DNA of 64,000 nt from NCBI GenBank assembly GCA_943736015.1, contig OX031063.1:31802172-31866171 (forward strand). The letters run 5' to 3'. The position numbers and the translations under genes were made by a program. Below, piece by piece: positions 27,401 to 39,650 of this stretch. The stretch comes from Tridacna crocea. Its lineage: Eukaryota > Mollusca > Bivalvia > Cardiida > Cardiidae. Within the stretch, counting starts at the first letter, position 1; each line of letters starts with the position of its first letter. The notes below the pieces were generated by a model, which saw nothing but the letters and a program-made list of their open reading frames with translations, made no database searches and had not been told where the DNA came from.

Positions 27401-28379
27401 TACAACTCGACCTCTTCTTGCACTTGTACCTGTAATACAATACTGGTAATGAGTAAGTTTGGACATACAGCGAGAACGAAATTGTGCTGTCCAAGGAATT
27501 TATGGTCCATGCCCTCATTTTCAGGAAGCCGTGCTCTTTTATTTCTATTATTTCATACCAATAGTATTTTTTCTGCGTTTACTCATACTAGGTGCCTTAT
27601 TTCTATAAAGTGTTTACCGCTCACAGGCGCTCAAACCCCTTGTCCAGTAAAAGTTCAAAGTTCAGCAAAGCAAAAGACAAGAAATCCCGACCTGTTTTTG
27701 AACAGAAGAGAGACGGTTATGGTATGTTGGAGTGTTAGAATGATTGATTTTATATGCTTTAACGCCATTTCCATCATTATATCAGTATAAGTAAACATCT
27801 AAACAATGATCAGCATTCAGAGCGGAATGAATCCTTTTGTAATAACATTCAACCATCAACCCTCGGAAGGGTAAGCATATCACAATATTGTTCCATGTTT
27901 GTGTTCAAAGTCCTAAAATCTAGCTTGCAAGTCCAGCATGTTCAATATTTATAAGGTTCTCATATACAATTAACTCTTGCCCTGCCAATAAAAAACCTGA
28001 CATTTAGAAGTTCAAATAAAAAATGAAGACAATTTTTTGCCAAAGTTTAGCATTAGGTAGGGAACGTTGTAGATCAAAATCAGAGTGTTTTTCTTCTGCA
28101 AAAGGCTTAGTAATATGCCTTTGAAAAAACAGAGAGCTGAAAACTTTTATAGACCAATCAGATTTGTCAAAGTTTTCACCGTAGTATTGAACCTTGGATT
28201 CTAAAATGGCACAAAAATAGTTTTCAAAGTTCAACTTCTATGACTGTTTTCTAAATACTCAACCATTTGTTGTATTTTCCAAATCGACATTAGAAACTAC
28301 CGCAGATCACGTTTGAATTGAAGGTTTGTTCTAGACAGAAATAATGACCAATGACTAATCGTCGTAATACAGTTGGATG
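27401..28379. other. Intergenic, no gene recognised
   Basis: Two frames of 76-113 codons occur without splice signals or recognisable domains; treated as chance. Confidence 0.45.
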
Positions 28380-28700
28380 CTTTGTTTTCATGAGTCATGT
28401 CCTTTGAAAAAGAGGGGTGAAAAACGAATCGACCAACTCAGCCGACCCAGTCCAAAGAGCCATGTGTCAAAATATTTTGCCGTCAATTTTCTGCATGTTA
28501 AGTTTAAACTGATTATTTTACATCGATTGAGAAACAAGTTCTAACAACTTATACTGATCTCTCTCGATTCTGCATGTCGAAGGACGAATCCGCCTCGGGG
28601 CTCTAATAGTTTTTTAAATACAAAATAGGTTTTATGGATCTTTAATTATGAAATGACTTGCTTGGTACAATTCAGCATGGGGATAGTTTTATTTCCTCTT
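28380..28700. mobile_element. Family D element interrupted by a SINE 3' fragment
   Basis: GTCAATTTTCTGCATGTTAA and AGGTTTTATGGATC…AAATGACTTGC are family D parts. The segment ~28500-28570 (CATCGATTGAGAAACAAGTT…CTCTCGATTCTGC) matches the SINE tail at 60403-60480. Confidence 0.5.
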
Positions 28701-29634
28701 TTTACCACAGCACGGATTAAAGATGCACATAAGATTAAAGTTGGCGAATTTTGTCAGAAAAAATCCTGTGATTGGGACTACAAAAGAGTTGACTTCCACA
28801 TAATCATAACCTGCCTAAATATAATTCATTGTCTGTATGTTAACGGATTGAGTACCTGTAACCTTGCTAAAGGTCTTTATGTTAGCACTGTAGTGAGCAA
28901 TTGAACGGATGAAACAAGACAGCTTTTGTTGAGGAACAGTTCCGGGAAAAACCTTTAAAAAATATCAGGTGATTTATTTACCCCCAGACCACGGAACTCG
29001 CCACTTACCAGATATCTGCCGACGGTAAGTTCTTGTCTAATTAGTTGTTATTGGTAATTGCTGTTTAATAATAAAGACGCCGCATTTCTGCATGGTTTCT
29101 TGGAGAAATCAAGGGTTATAATTTGTGTGTGGCTGTTGATCTTTATTGGCGTCATTTCGCTTGAATTACTTTGTACGTAAACCAATGGGTTTCTTTAGGA
29201 AAGTTGCACTGTAAAAAGAAACATGTTTTGGGGTCTAAAGCCTTTAACACTGTTTTAATGAATTGGATCCCTTTACACAACCAAAAATATTGTAACTTCA
29301 TCATTGTTTCTGTTAGAGCATACAACCTAGGAGTAAATAGTGTAAATCTCTGACCAGACAGCACGTTGTATACGGTCTGATCATGATTTACACGGTCTGT
29401 AAAAAAAAATTTATGTCGGCTTCATCAGGGGATTTTGTTGCCATTTGTTTGAGGACAGAAATTACCTCAACGTGCGGGTGTGTTTTTTGTGAACATTTCT
29501 TTTTCATAAATAATAATTTATTATGAACGTCTGATTCTTTCTTTTGTTTCACTTGGCGCTCTTGCTTGAGCGATAGAAAACAAATATTTGGAAGATACTC
29601 CATAGATACTCATTTTGACGTATAAACAACAGAC
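28701..29634. other. Intergenic, no gene; family B trace at ~29335-29405
   Basis: CTGACCAGACAGCACGTTGT…ATGATTTACACGGTCTG is an eroded B core. Confidence 0.45.
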
Positions 29635-29715
29635 AGCTTATGAAAACATTGTGGGAAAAGTAGAAATTGCTCGTTACGAGCAATTTCTCCTTTTCCCAAA
29701 ATGTTTCTCATTCAA
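29635..29715. mobile_element. Family A core hairpin only (variant)
   Basis: GAAAACATTGTGGGAAAAGT and the GAAATTGCTCGTTACGAGCA centre without the outer ends. Confidence 0.75.
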
Positions 29716-30001
29716 TCAGATATCTGTATTCTCATTTGTCCATATTTTTGACAGCATAATTATCTTTATTTGCTGCTGAAATGAAGGAACTCAAATTGGC
29801 ATATCAAGTAAAGGGTAAAAACAGCTTGGCGACAGAACAAAGTTGAGCATTGAAATCGAAAGCTTTGATTGACGTTTGGACGATCATTTTCGACATAATT
29901 TGTTAAAATCAGAATGTAGTTGAAGCGTTTCTTTTCGATGTTGTGTGGTATCAACCTGCATTATTTCTCTTAGTTCTATAACATTTAAATGTACAATGGT
30001 C

Positions 30002-30127
30002 GGTGGCTTTGGAAAGAAAGATATGTTAGTAGGTGTGTGAGAAAGCCAGGAAACACATGTGCGTCACCAACCGCCATGATATGACCTTAGCTGTTAAAGT
30101 GGCGTTAAATCCCAATACAACCAACCA
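30002..30127 (+). repeat. SINE, 5'-truncated, with 17-bp target duplication
   Basis: Contains GTGTGAGAAAGCCAGGAAAC, GCGTCACCAACCGCC, ATATGACCTTAGCTGTTAAA and a CAACCAACC tail. Flanked by TTAAATGTACAATGGTC at 29985-30001 and 30128-30144. Confidence 0.88.
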
Positions 30128-30309
30128 TTAAATGTACAATGGTCTTGCTTCCCGGGCTAAAAAAAGAAAACACTGAAACTGTTAGTCTCATTTATACTAG
30201 TATCTAGACGCTGAAAAAAGGCAACGTTAAAGCTATGACTTAATTCCTAAAATTGCTGTTGCTTTTATTGTTGTGGAAAAAGTTAACCTAGCATATCAGT
30301 GTTGGCTTG

Positions 30310-30332
30310 AAGAGAGAGAGAGAGAGAGAGAG
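30310..30332. repeat. (AG)n microsatellite
   Basis: Eleven AG units. Confidence 0.95.
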
Positions 30333-31825
30333 TATCGCATCTCTCGTTATAAAAAAAAGAAAAAATGAAATTCCCTCTAAACCTACTGAAAACACACTTT
30401 GAAACGTATTAGGTAAAGAAAACTTATATAAAAAAAGAGAGAGAGAAAAAAAAAACCTTTAGCCTAAATGTAAGGTTTGTTTTTTGAGAAATCTATTTAT
30501 ATTGATTACCGATTTGTCGCGAGATTATTCTCTGAAACCCCCTTTTGTTGAATATGTCAAGGGTCTAAGATCTCCTCCAAAATATACATCTCTACTAAGT
30601 TTGCACAGTATTTTATATTTTCGCTTTCAAAAAAACATTATCTTTTTGTTAGCCATGTTTAAAAGTATATGTATGATGAAATTAACTGTTTAGTAGAGGG
30701 GTGAGGATTTTCAGTTAACAATGACATTCTAAAACTTTGAGTCCGAAACACAAAAACACTAAGTACTTCTTTCAAAGGGTGTAATACAATCAGCTTAAAC
30801 TTCGTCGTACAGGTTGATTTTTTCTTATTGGCTTGAATTAACAAACGGACAGTTAGGATCCAAGATCAGACAGAACGTTCTGTATAGTGTAAAGTGATAC
30901 TTCTGCAACAGAAACTGTGTTCATTACGTGTTTCTATAACTCAGGTTACAGAGCTGTAAAAAAAACTGCCCTGAAATACTGGCAGCTGCAACTGTCGTTA
31001 CCAGTAGCCCGTGTCCAAACAAAGCGTTTTATCGTTTCTTGTGGCGTTTAACCTTGAAGGTCATGTGAAGGTCATGTGAGATGTGGAAACAAGTGGTTCT
31101 GTGCATGTTCCTAAATTTGGGGATTTTTTTTCAGCGAAATCGTCAATTTACCCTTTTTCATGCTGAATTCAAAGCAACGCTATTATAACTGGGATCCATC
31201 TTGACTTAGGTGTGGGGGATTTTGTTATTTCAAAACCCACTGGTAGCCTGGATCCATCATTCCTTATCGTGGATTCTTACAATCTCGGTAGCAAAACTGT
31301 TAAACCATTTGACAAAGTGTGTCCGAATAACAAGAGCAAATACTGAACAGGCTGGAACCAAGGTTATCCACTAGTCACTCTCGTCTAGAGTTTTTCTCCC
31401 AGCTTAAATTTCGTCATTTCTTTACCCTTAACGTTTCTAAAAATAGACACATGAAATACAATATAGAATTTTCCATAAATAATTCGACTATTTCCCTCGT
31501 GGATGATCATATATTTAAGGCCCGCCTTGACAGTTCATCTGCAAAATACAATTTTAGTGAAAATTTATTCCAATCCTTGATTTCTGCATAATTGGTTTCG
31601 CATCGTATTGCGAAATTGTAGAACACTTGTAAATCTTGACAACGTCTGAAAATGTGGGTATGGTTCTTACTAATTAACGGCTTGATCACACTAGCAGAAA
31701 TAAATAAGCATGGATCAAAACTCAGGAATAGTACATCAACAAATAACTGTATTGTAGATGGAAATTGAGAGACACCTATATACACTAATTATGAAGATTA
31801 AAGCGCTATCTTTTGGGATACATAC
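30333..31825. other. Intergenic, no gene recognised
   Basis: A B-type AGGATCCAAGATCAGACAG trace lies near 30858; a 92-codon minus-strand frame at 31507-31785 shows no domain. Confidence 0.45.
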
Positions 31826-31930
31826 ATCACATCGATCAATCGATCGATCGATCGATCCGTCCGTCCGTCCGTCCGTCCCTCCCTCCATCCATCCATCCAT
31901 TTCTTCTTCCCTCCTTCCATCCATCCATAG
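31826..31930. repeat. Compound microsatellite (CGAT)n(CCGT)n(CCAT)n
   Basis: Successive tetranucleotide blocks change by single substitutions; all six frames are artefactually open. Confidence 0.95.
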
Positions 31931-33647
31931 AAACATCATCCATACAAATATACACTTACATACATGTTTGCATACGTCTCTATGTGCATTTGTATATGTA
32001 TAAGTACATAGATTCTTTTAATTTACATATGTGCAAAGTATATACAAGCTGAATACAAACCTAGGTTCATAAATCGTACATCAAGTGCCCCATGCAGCGA
32101 GGGAGCCGTTTAATCAGGCAGCCATACATACAAACAAATTCGTTACATTGGAAATGAAACCTTTGAAAAACAATACTTATGGTAAACAAGATCCCATTTT
32201 CTTCGTCCTTTTTTCGCATGGGAAGGTTTTAGTCTAAGGCCTGGCCAGCTGGATTCAATTTTTTTTCAATCCATCTGGTAGAAAAATTTCATTGGTACCA
32301 GGTGATAGTACAGCTATATAGAAGTCAAATTAGGGTGGATGCCAGAAACAAAAGTGGTGCAGATTTTTTTCAGACGACATTTTGTTACCCCACCCACTGA
32401 AAATGCATTGAATTAAGCTTATGTGTACAAACCACGAAATTTCAATATCTGCCAGAGTATATTGATTGCAAATAGTTCTAATTGGCAGTGAAGCGCATAA
32501 GTATTGGTAAAATTAAGTTACAGGAGGAGAAAATATAGATTGGGCGCCTTGGTGTTACCCCACCCACCAAATTTGCATACATTTACTGAAAATCATGAGC
32601 AACTTAATATCATTTAAGATCTTTGGGTTTCAGCTTCTTGTAGAAGGGTTTGATGAGAACTAAATGCTTACTATTGTACTAAATTGCTGCATTGTATTTA
32701 TGTTTTTGGTCTTGCTTATCCTGTACCCCACCCACTATGAGCTAATATATAGTTATGACAGATTGTAGGAGACATGATTTTTGAAAATGAAGTTGGATTT
32801 TTTTTTGTTTGATAAGGTTTCTTATATGTACAAATAGAATGTACTGCACACGGAAAATGCATATTCCACACTTGAATATTGTTTACGGTGATGCAATGCT
32901 AGTCATAACACATTGACATGTCCTTCATGTAACGAAATTGTAAAGTAAAAGAAATCCCATTCTAATTAAGAAAATTAGATATTTTTTAGGTCAGATTGCA
33001 CTTCGAACCATCTGTATAACGCATATTTGTTTTATTTGAATTGAGTATTTTGGAACAAAATTTTGGCACATTATATGTCGGAGAAAAATCAGTTTTTTGC
33101 AACTATTTTAATTCCTTGAAAAAGTAATATAGATTTAATAAATAGCTGTTTGTAATGAAAATGAAAATGTAACTGTATTTTCCGTTTTGTTTCCAGAATG
33201 TTCTTTATTAAATTAAATGGCGTGGCTTCATTTTATGAGCAGTTTTTATCATTGTTATAATAAACGACACATGTGTAACAGCAATGACACAAAATGTTAC
33301 ACTGCAGACACATAAAAGTGTTAAAAAAAAAGTTTTGTACTTAGTGCCTTTATTTGAGAAAAAATAAACTAAACAATTATTGAATAGTTATACATGAAAT
33401 GAAGAAAAGTCATTTGCACCAAAATACTGTCTTGTTGACTAGTTAAGATTTGTTATGTAGGAAATAAATCCATTACATCATGACATTTCAAAATAAAGCA
33501 GAAAAACACCCACATCCACACCCCCCACACACAAATATATATACACACACAAAGCAGCTGTACTGTCAATGCAGCAAACAAAGAAGATGATGATTGATCA
33601 CACGACACAATTACGCTCAATGAACTGAGCATTTGTTTACTTTAAGT

Positions 33648-35232
33648 CATCAAGAGGTATTTAGCTCCACTGGTTGAAGGCAAGCGCGCTTATGTCATAG
33701 CCCGGTGTCCGTTGTGCGTCTGTCCATGCGTGCATTAACTTATATTTCAAACATCTTCTCTGACACTACCCATCCAATTTTGATGAAACTTTACAGAAAT
33801 GATCCTGCCGTGGCCTTCTTCAGAATTTCTTGAAAGAATTTGATTCCTTTAAAAACTGTGGTTGCCATGGCAACAAAACTGAAAAATATTGAAAACCTTC
33901 GAAAATCTTCTTATCCGAAACCATAAGGCCCAGGGCTACCAAACTTGGCATGTAGTTTTATGTAGCGAAACTCTACAGTGTTCCTTCAAATAATAGCTAT
34001 GGAGTCAAAATTGACCCCTATGCGGGGGGTCACAAGTTTTATATGGGGTTAAATAGGTAAAATTTTAAAATCCTTCTGATCCCTAGCCATAGGGCCTTGG
34101 TTGGTTGGTTGATTGGTTGGTTTGCATTGGGGTTTAACACTACTTCAACAGCTAAGGTCATATCATGGGGGCGGTGACGCACATGTGTTTCCTGGTTTTC
34201 TCACACCAGTACTAAGCTTTCTTTCCATAGCCACCGACTACTTTTCTCACATGCTTCAGCAGACGTGAGACGGGAAAATACGTCGGAAAGAAAGTTCACC
34301 TCAACCGGGTATCGAACTCACAACCATCAGGTCATGAGTCCGACATGATCACCACTGAGCCACCAGGGCGGGCCATAGGGCCTTGGGCCACCAAATTTGG
34401 CATGTATCTTTATTAAGTGGGCGTGTACCAAGGATACCTAACTTATAGCCCTGGGGTCAAATTTGGCACGGCCCCGGGGGTCACAATTTTTGTATTGGCT
34501 TATATTGGGAAAACCTCTACTTGTACATAACCACAAAGCCTTGGACTACCAAATGTTACATGTAGCTTTATATAGTGGGCCTCTACCAGGAGGGCCCAAA
34601 TTATAGCCTTGAGGTTAAGTTTGTCCCCACACCAGGGGTCACAAGTTTTACCTGGGCTTTTGTGGTGAAAACTTTTTTAATGATCTTTTTACGAACCATA
34701 GTAAGGCCTAGGGCTACCAAATTTAGCCCTGTTTCATGGGTCTCATGTTTTACATGGCATTCATTTTAGGAAACTTTGAAAACCTTCTGGTATTATGTAA
34801 TATGGAAGTTTATCTTACGGACCTCCACCAAGTTTCAAGTAATTATAACTTTGTGGTAAAAAATGGCTTTGCCCAGGGGTCAAGGGGTCATAACATTCTC
34901 GTAGAACTTCATAGAAAAAAAAAATGTATGCCTTCAAGTTTAAAACCAATTGGCCAGAGTTGTAATGTTTGGCTTGTAGTGTTTTCACTTATTTGCTAGT
35001 GGAGCGATACAGGGCCATCATGGCCTTCTTGGTTCAAGTTAGATCCCCTATTGCATCAGTGAACTAAAGTAACAGATGGATGAAAAAATAGGGCCTTTTT
35101 TGACCGGGGCCTTACCCTATTGTATGTCTTCAAGTTTGAAACTTGTTGGCCGGATTTGTAATGTTTGGCTTGTTGTGTTTTCACTCATTAGCTACTGGAG
35201 CGATACAGGGCCATCATGGCCCTCTTGTTTCA
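33648..35232. mobile_element. Dispersed mollusc-type element nested in the 4.4-kb element
   Basis: Left end CAAGAGGTATTTAGCTCCAC; right end in reverse complement CAAGAGGGCCATGATGGCCC and CGCTCCAC. The body repeats phrases like AGGGC(T)ACCAAATTTGGCATGTA and TCACAAGTTTTA, relics of internal duplications. No coding frame. Confidence 0.65.
34101..34371 (-). repeat. tRNA-derived SINE, full length, 15-bp target duplication
   Basis: Minus strand: CTGGTGGCTCAGTGGTGATC (A box), GTGAGTTCGATACCCGG (B box), a conserved GTGAGAAAACCAGGAAACAC / GCGTCACCGCC segment, and a CAACC-repeat tail. GCCATAGGGCCTTGG occurs at 34086-34100 and 34372-34386. Confidence 0.92.
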
Positions 35233-36440
35233 AGTCATATCCCCTTTTGCATCAGTGAAATAGAGTAACAGAATAGAAGAGTAAAAATAACAAAGGAAAT
35301 AAAGAAACTTAAGTAATGAAAATATCCAAATCTTAGTATTGGCATACATATGGTTGGACATGAATATATAATGAGATAACGAATTCAAAGGTTAGTGTAC
35401 AACAATAAATTATACTGTGGCATTCATAAATGGATCATTTTTGAGGTACTAAATGCTATAACTCAGTAAGTTTTCTTGATTTTTGTCCTGTTTGTCTGTC
35501 CTAGTAGGTCTAGTCAAAATTGTGAATAAATCTAGCCAGAAATATAAACAGATTCAATGTGAAGACTGAAAATTCAGAGATTGGTCCCAATTAATTCTGC
35601 AAGGAACATTTATTAGGTGGATTATGGTATGTGAAATTAGTCAGACTTGATTTATTATACATTGTAAGTCTTACATTAATGTGGATTTTTATGAGCACCT
35701 TAGATTAAAAAGATTTGTGAAAAAGATTGCATTGTATCATTGTCTGCTTCATTTTTGTGAACATAGGAAAAGTCTAATTTACGTTATAGGCAAATATTGG
35801 GTAGGTGGCTTGTAGTTTTTTCACTTGGTAGCCAGTGGAGCGATACAGGGCCATCATGACCCTATTGCTTCAAGTCATATCCTCTATTGTATCAGTGAAA
35901 TAGATTAACAGAGTAGGAGAGTAATAATAACAAAGGAAATAAAGCAGCTTAATTAATGAAAATAGCCAAATCTTAGTGTTGACATACTTATGGTTACAGT
36001 TGTGAATATATAATGAAATAACGAAATCAAAGGTTAGTGTGCAACAACAAATTATACTGTTGCACTCATAAATAGATAATTTTTGAGGTGCTAAATGCTA
36101 AAACTCCATAACTGTTCTTAATTCTGGTCCTCTATGTCTGTCCTAGTAGCTCTAGCCAAAACTGTGAAAAAATCTAGCCAGAAATATTAACACATTCAAT
36201 GTGAAGACTGAAATTCAGAGATTGTTTTCAATTCATTTCTGCTAGGAACATTCATTAGGTGTTTTACGGTATGTGAAATTGGTCAGACTTTATTTAATAA
36301 AAGTCTTACATACAGGTAAATGTGGATTTTTATGAGCATCTTAAATTCAAAAGATTTGTCAGAAAGATTGCATTGTTTCATTGTTTTTTCCATTATTGTG
36401 AACAGAGGAAAAGTGTAATTTTTGTTACGGGCAAATTTGG
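35160..36440 (+). repeat. 640-bp tandem duplication
   Basis: CAAGTCATATCC at 35231 recurs at 35871 and similarity continues to the end of the second unit (GGGCAAATTTGGGGTAGG versus AGGCAAATATTGGGTAGG). The units differ at roughly one base in eight to ten. A shorter piece at ~34918-35050 repeats the right terminus once more. Confidence 0.85.
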
Positions 36441-36819
36441 GGTAGGCGCGTTTATTAGCATATAAAAAAAATCTGCACCACTTTCAGATCTGGCATCCAT
36501 GCTTAAAGTGACCCTAATAGGCTATCCTAACTCACTGTACCATTTGAATTTTTCTACCAGATGGATTGAAAAAAAAAAAAAAAAAGAGCCCGTTTTAGAT
36601 CTGGGCCTTAGCCTATTTACCATGTGGAATTTCTTTGCGTATTTTTGCTGTCTCACAAAAAAGCTTCTTTTGTCCACAAAGCCGGTTTTAAATATAATAT
36701 AAATGACGTTCTGAGAACACGTTCACATTGCTTATATTCACGCGCACATGTTACCCTAGTAACAGTTATTCTTTTACTTTATTCAGTTTCTTTGCTAGAG
36801 TGGTTTTTGGCGTATAAAA

Positions 36820-37032
36820 ACGAACTCTGGGCACTCATTCACGAACCATTCTTAAGAACGTTCTTTGTCTTATTCTCCAGAATTTTCTACATTTGTAAGT
36901 AACACAACTTCTGATTGGCTAAACTATTTGGTTTAGCCAATCAGAAGTTGTGTTTCTTTCAAATTTAGAAACCTTGGAGAAAAAGACTAAACAAAATTTT
37001 TCAAGAATGCTTGATGAATACGGGCCCTGGTC
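36820..37032. mobile_element. Family E MITE
   Basis: CACTCATTCACGAACCATTC…GAATGCTTGATGAATACGGG; core CTTCTGATTGGCTAAACTAT / TGGTTTAGCCAATCAGAAG. Confidence 0.85.
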
Positions 37033-37464
37033 TACTTGGTATTTTCCAGAGCTTTAAACTTTTTATGAAACGATCCCTGAAGAAAAAGGCTGTGGTCGTC
37101 TATCATATTTTGCGATTTTTGTGGACGGCTGAAAACACAGCTCGTTTTAGTTGTGGACTGAAGTGATGTGGTTAACGACGTAGATCATCCAACATCACAC
37201 TGGACGGTTTTTTAGTCTGATTAGGCTCGGTGCTCATACTGTCACTCATAGCTATGAAAGGTTCTATCCTTCTGGTAGACGAAAAAAAAAAGGGAAAGAC
37301 CCAATTCATTTTGATTATTTAGATTCTGAAAATGGGCGAATCAGTGGCCTAATGATAAAAACAGGGCAGACTAATGTGAGAACATAATGATTAATCTTCG
37401 GCCATTAGCTGTTTTCCTTCTGTAGAGTAGCTCACACAAACTAAAGGTTAAGGTATCAAACTAC

Positions 37465-38042
37465 GAAATAGCTTGCAACACTCGAAAAGGGACATTCGGA
37501 CATTTGCCCAAAATGGCGTCTCGGATCAGCCTGCACAGTCCTCGCAGGCTAATTTGAGACATATAGGATCTGATATGAGTTGGTTTTTGAGATAAACATT
37601 TATTAACCCATTACCACACAATCCCTACTTTTGACGCCCTTGAGAAAGAAGCCTTTAGAAACACATTGTGGGAAAAGGAGAAAATGCTGGTATCCAGCAT
37701 TTTCTCCTTTTCCCACAATGTTTTCTACCCTTCACAAAACAAAATTCAAATTTTCAGTCACTTTTATTTTGTTGTCTACAAATGCTATCAATTTGGACCA
37801 GTCTAAAATATTGTCGTTTGGTAATGGGACGAGTCTACAAAAATGTTATTAAGCGAGCCTTTGAGACGATACTTTACGACTACATTAGATTTTACATTAG
37901 ACTTGTGCAAAGCAGAAAATTTCATAAAAGGGTTGTCTCGGATTAGCCTGCGCGCACTGTGCAGACTGATGCAAGACCACATTTTACGAAAATGTCCGAA
38001 TGCCTGTTTTCGCGCGTTGAAAGCCAAAAATAGTAACATCTG
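37465..38042. mobile_element. Family C MITE split by a family A insertion
   Basis: Left half GCTTGCAACACTCGAAAAGG…CTAATTTGAGAC; right half GAGACGATACTTTACGACTA…TTTTCGCGCGTTGAAAGCC. The family A copy 37603-37829 lies between the halves. Confidence 0.65.
37603..37829 (-). mobile_element. Family A MITE, right TTAA lost
   Basis: TTAACCCATTACCACACAAT left; CGTTTGGTAATGGG right; central palindrome 37660-37728 with one mismatch at the loop. Confidence 0.88.
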
Positions 38043-38102
38043 TTCCAGCGGGTTGTTTGTTAAAATTATTGTGTGGTCCTTTTTTTTTCATTCTTACAAA
38101 CC

Positions 38103-38281
38103 GGTGTAATGCAGAGAAATGACCCCCATTACAAAATGACCCACGGTCATTTCTCGACGTAAAATAATGACCCGGGTCATTTTTCTACGTCGAAAAATGA
38201 CCCAGAAGTCATTCCTCTACGTCGAGAAATGACCCGGGGGTCATTTGTAATGGGAGGTCATTTTTCTGCATTACACCGGCT
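38103..38281. repeat. Palindromic element built of ATGACC(C)GGGTCAT motifs
   Basis: Terminal repeats CCGGTGTAATGCAGAGAAAT / ATTTTTCTGCATTACACCGG. Inside, AATGACC and GGTCATT alternate with CTACGTCGA/TCGACGTA blocks in mirror order, giving nested hairpins. Confidence 0.85.
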
Positions 38282-38584
38282 CGGCTATCAATAAGTTCTT
38301 CTGACAATAACACTTCTGAGTAAATAATTATAGGTATAACGTTAGATATTCAATTTTTGAGAATGATATAGAAATACAGTAGAAACTATATCATAACTAC
38401 CTGTTTTTTCATACCTGTTTGGAAAACCTAGATTACCTTTTATCTTATCAGGAGGTCAATAACAGGAGCAATCTGCGGCATAGCATTGACCCTGCCTCTC
38501 TCCATGCTTATAATTTTGAAGAGGAGCAGGCGCATAAACTTTGCACTATTTCCATATTTTCAGTGATAGTATCTCGGGCTTTAA

Positions 38585-38792
38585 CGTGCTAAATAAACGA
38601 AATGAATCTTTCAAGCTGATAGTACAAAATTCCCAAAGTTTGCTGTTTCAATGGTATTTTGGGGGCAAAAATACTTTCATATCGGATAGTGTAGATCAAA
38701 GATCAGACTGAACATTCTGTGCAGTTTGATCTTGATCTACACTGTCCGCAAGAGGTCTTGCGATCGCACTTGGCATCCTCAGGGTTAATAAC
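38585..38792. mobile_element. Family B MITE
   Basis: CGTGCTAAATAAACGAAATG left, core AAAGATCAGACTGAACATTC near 38698, right end CCTCAGGGTTAA. Confidence 0.78.
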
Positions 38793-39074
38793 ATTTTGTG
38801 GATAGTCATCTCCGTCTTATAAAGAAAGTTTTGAAAATATTCCCCACCCCACTGTCGCGTTCGAAAAGCGATCTACACCCTATGGTCTCAAATGAAAGAA
38901 ATATAAAATAATGTGATATCATTTGCCAATCATGTAAGTATTTAAGAACTAATCTTCTTTCTATTGTTGAACTGTGTTTATAGGGCCGAATTCACCATTT
39001 GCTAGAATTTACCATTTGCCACTGTATTGCTATAAACAGTTCAGTCTTGCGTATGTGTGGCAAGGATGAAGTAC

Positions 39075-39290
39075 ATTGCACCTTTAGGCTGCTGAGCGCG
39101 GCTCAAGGACCTTTTGCAGACAATGTAGATCAAAAATCAGACTGCACGTTCTGTGCAGTCTGATCTTGGATCAACATTGTCCAACAAAAAGATATTTTAC
39201 CCGAAAACACCTTTGAAATAACAAGATTTGGATTTTAACTACAGGCTTGTGGTTTTATCCATTTTATTCAGCGGGTTAAGGATTAAGCGA
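39075..39290. mobile_element. Family B MITE
   Basis: TTTAGGCTGCTGAGCGCGGC left, perfect core ATCAGACTGCACGTTCTGTG, right end CAGCGGGTTAAGG. Confidence 0.85.
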
Positions 39291-39439
39291 AAGGTAGGGT
39301 TTAGCATCAGGCCCTCTGATTTATTAAATAGTGCGTATCGGTTCTTGCCTCTTTGCTGTAGGAATGATAAATTATGATCCGAGGCTGGAATATGTCAAAA
39401 AACTGAACGTATAAATCACCTTAAATAACATAGTTATCT

Positions 39440-39650
39440 ATACAGTCACGCTAGCTCTGTGGTGTTGTGCAGGACTTGTAATTCAGAGGTTCTACGCTCG
39501 AATCCTTGCCATAGAAAATGTTTTCTGAGGATTCATTAGAAAAGGTGTAAAAGCGAATGTCTTTGACCATTCTTTTACTCTTCCCTTGATGATGGTGTAG
39601 CAAAAGGAAACATTGTTTGAAACAATTTCCGTTTAGCCTTAGCGCTCCTG
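39440..39650 (+). repeat. tRNA-Thr-like SINE or tRNA pseudogene plus tail
   Basis: TAGCTCTGTGGTGTTGTGCA (A box), CTTGTAA anticodon loop (TGT), GCTCGAATCC (B box), no complete acceptor stem; followed by ~130 bp of unrelated tail, so a SINE is more likely than a functional tRNA. Confidence 0.5.

Larger units (their letters stand above)
32232..36612. mobile_element. ~4.4-kb inverted-repeat element, non-coding
   Basis: The left end (CTAAGGCCTGGCCAG…TTCAATCCATCTGGTAGAAA…TGGATGCCAGA…AAGTGGTGCAGATTTTTTT) is matched in reverse complement at 36425-36612. The inverted repeats span ~170-190 bp. The interior has no transposase frame but repeats the phrase TACCCCACCCAC several times. It hosts a second element and a SINE. 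Target duplication not certain. Confidence 0.7.

Noticed and set aside
31758-32052. Open frames rich in Ser/Pro/Arg/Ile
   Set aside because: Generated by the compound tetranucleotide microsatellite.
32232-36612. LTR retroelement
   Set aside because: Ends are inverted rather than direct and no gag/pol-like frames are seen; no retrovirus-like fossil was recognised anywhere in the window.
39440-39515. Functional tRNA-Thr gene
   Set aside because: A and B boxes and TGT loop are present, but stems do not pair fully and a SINE-like tail follows.
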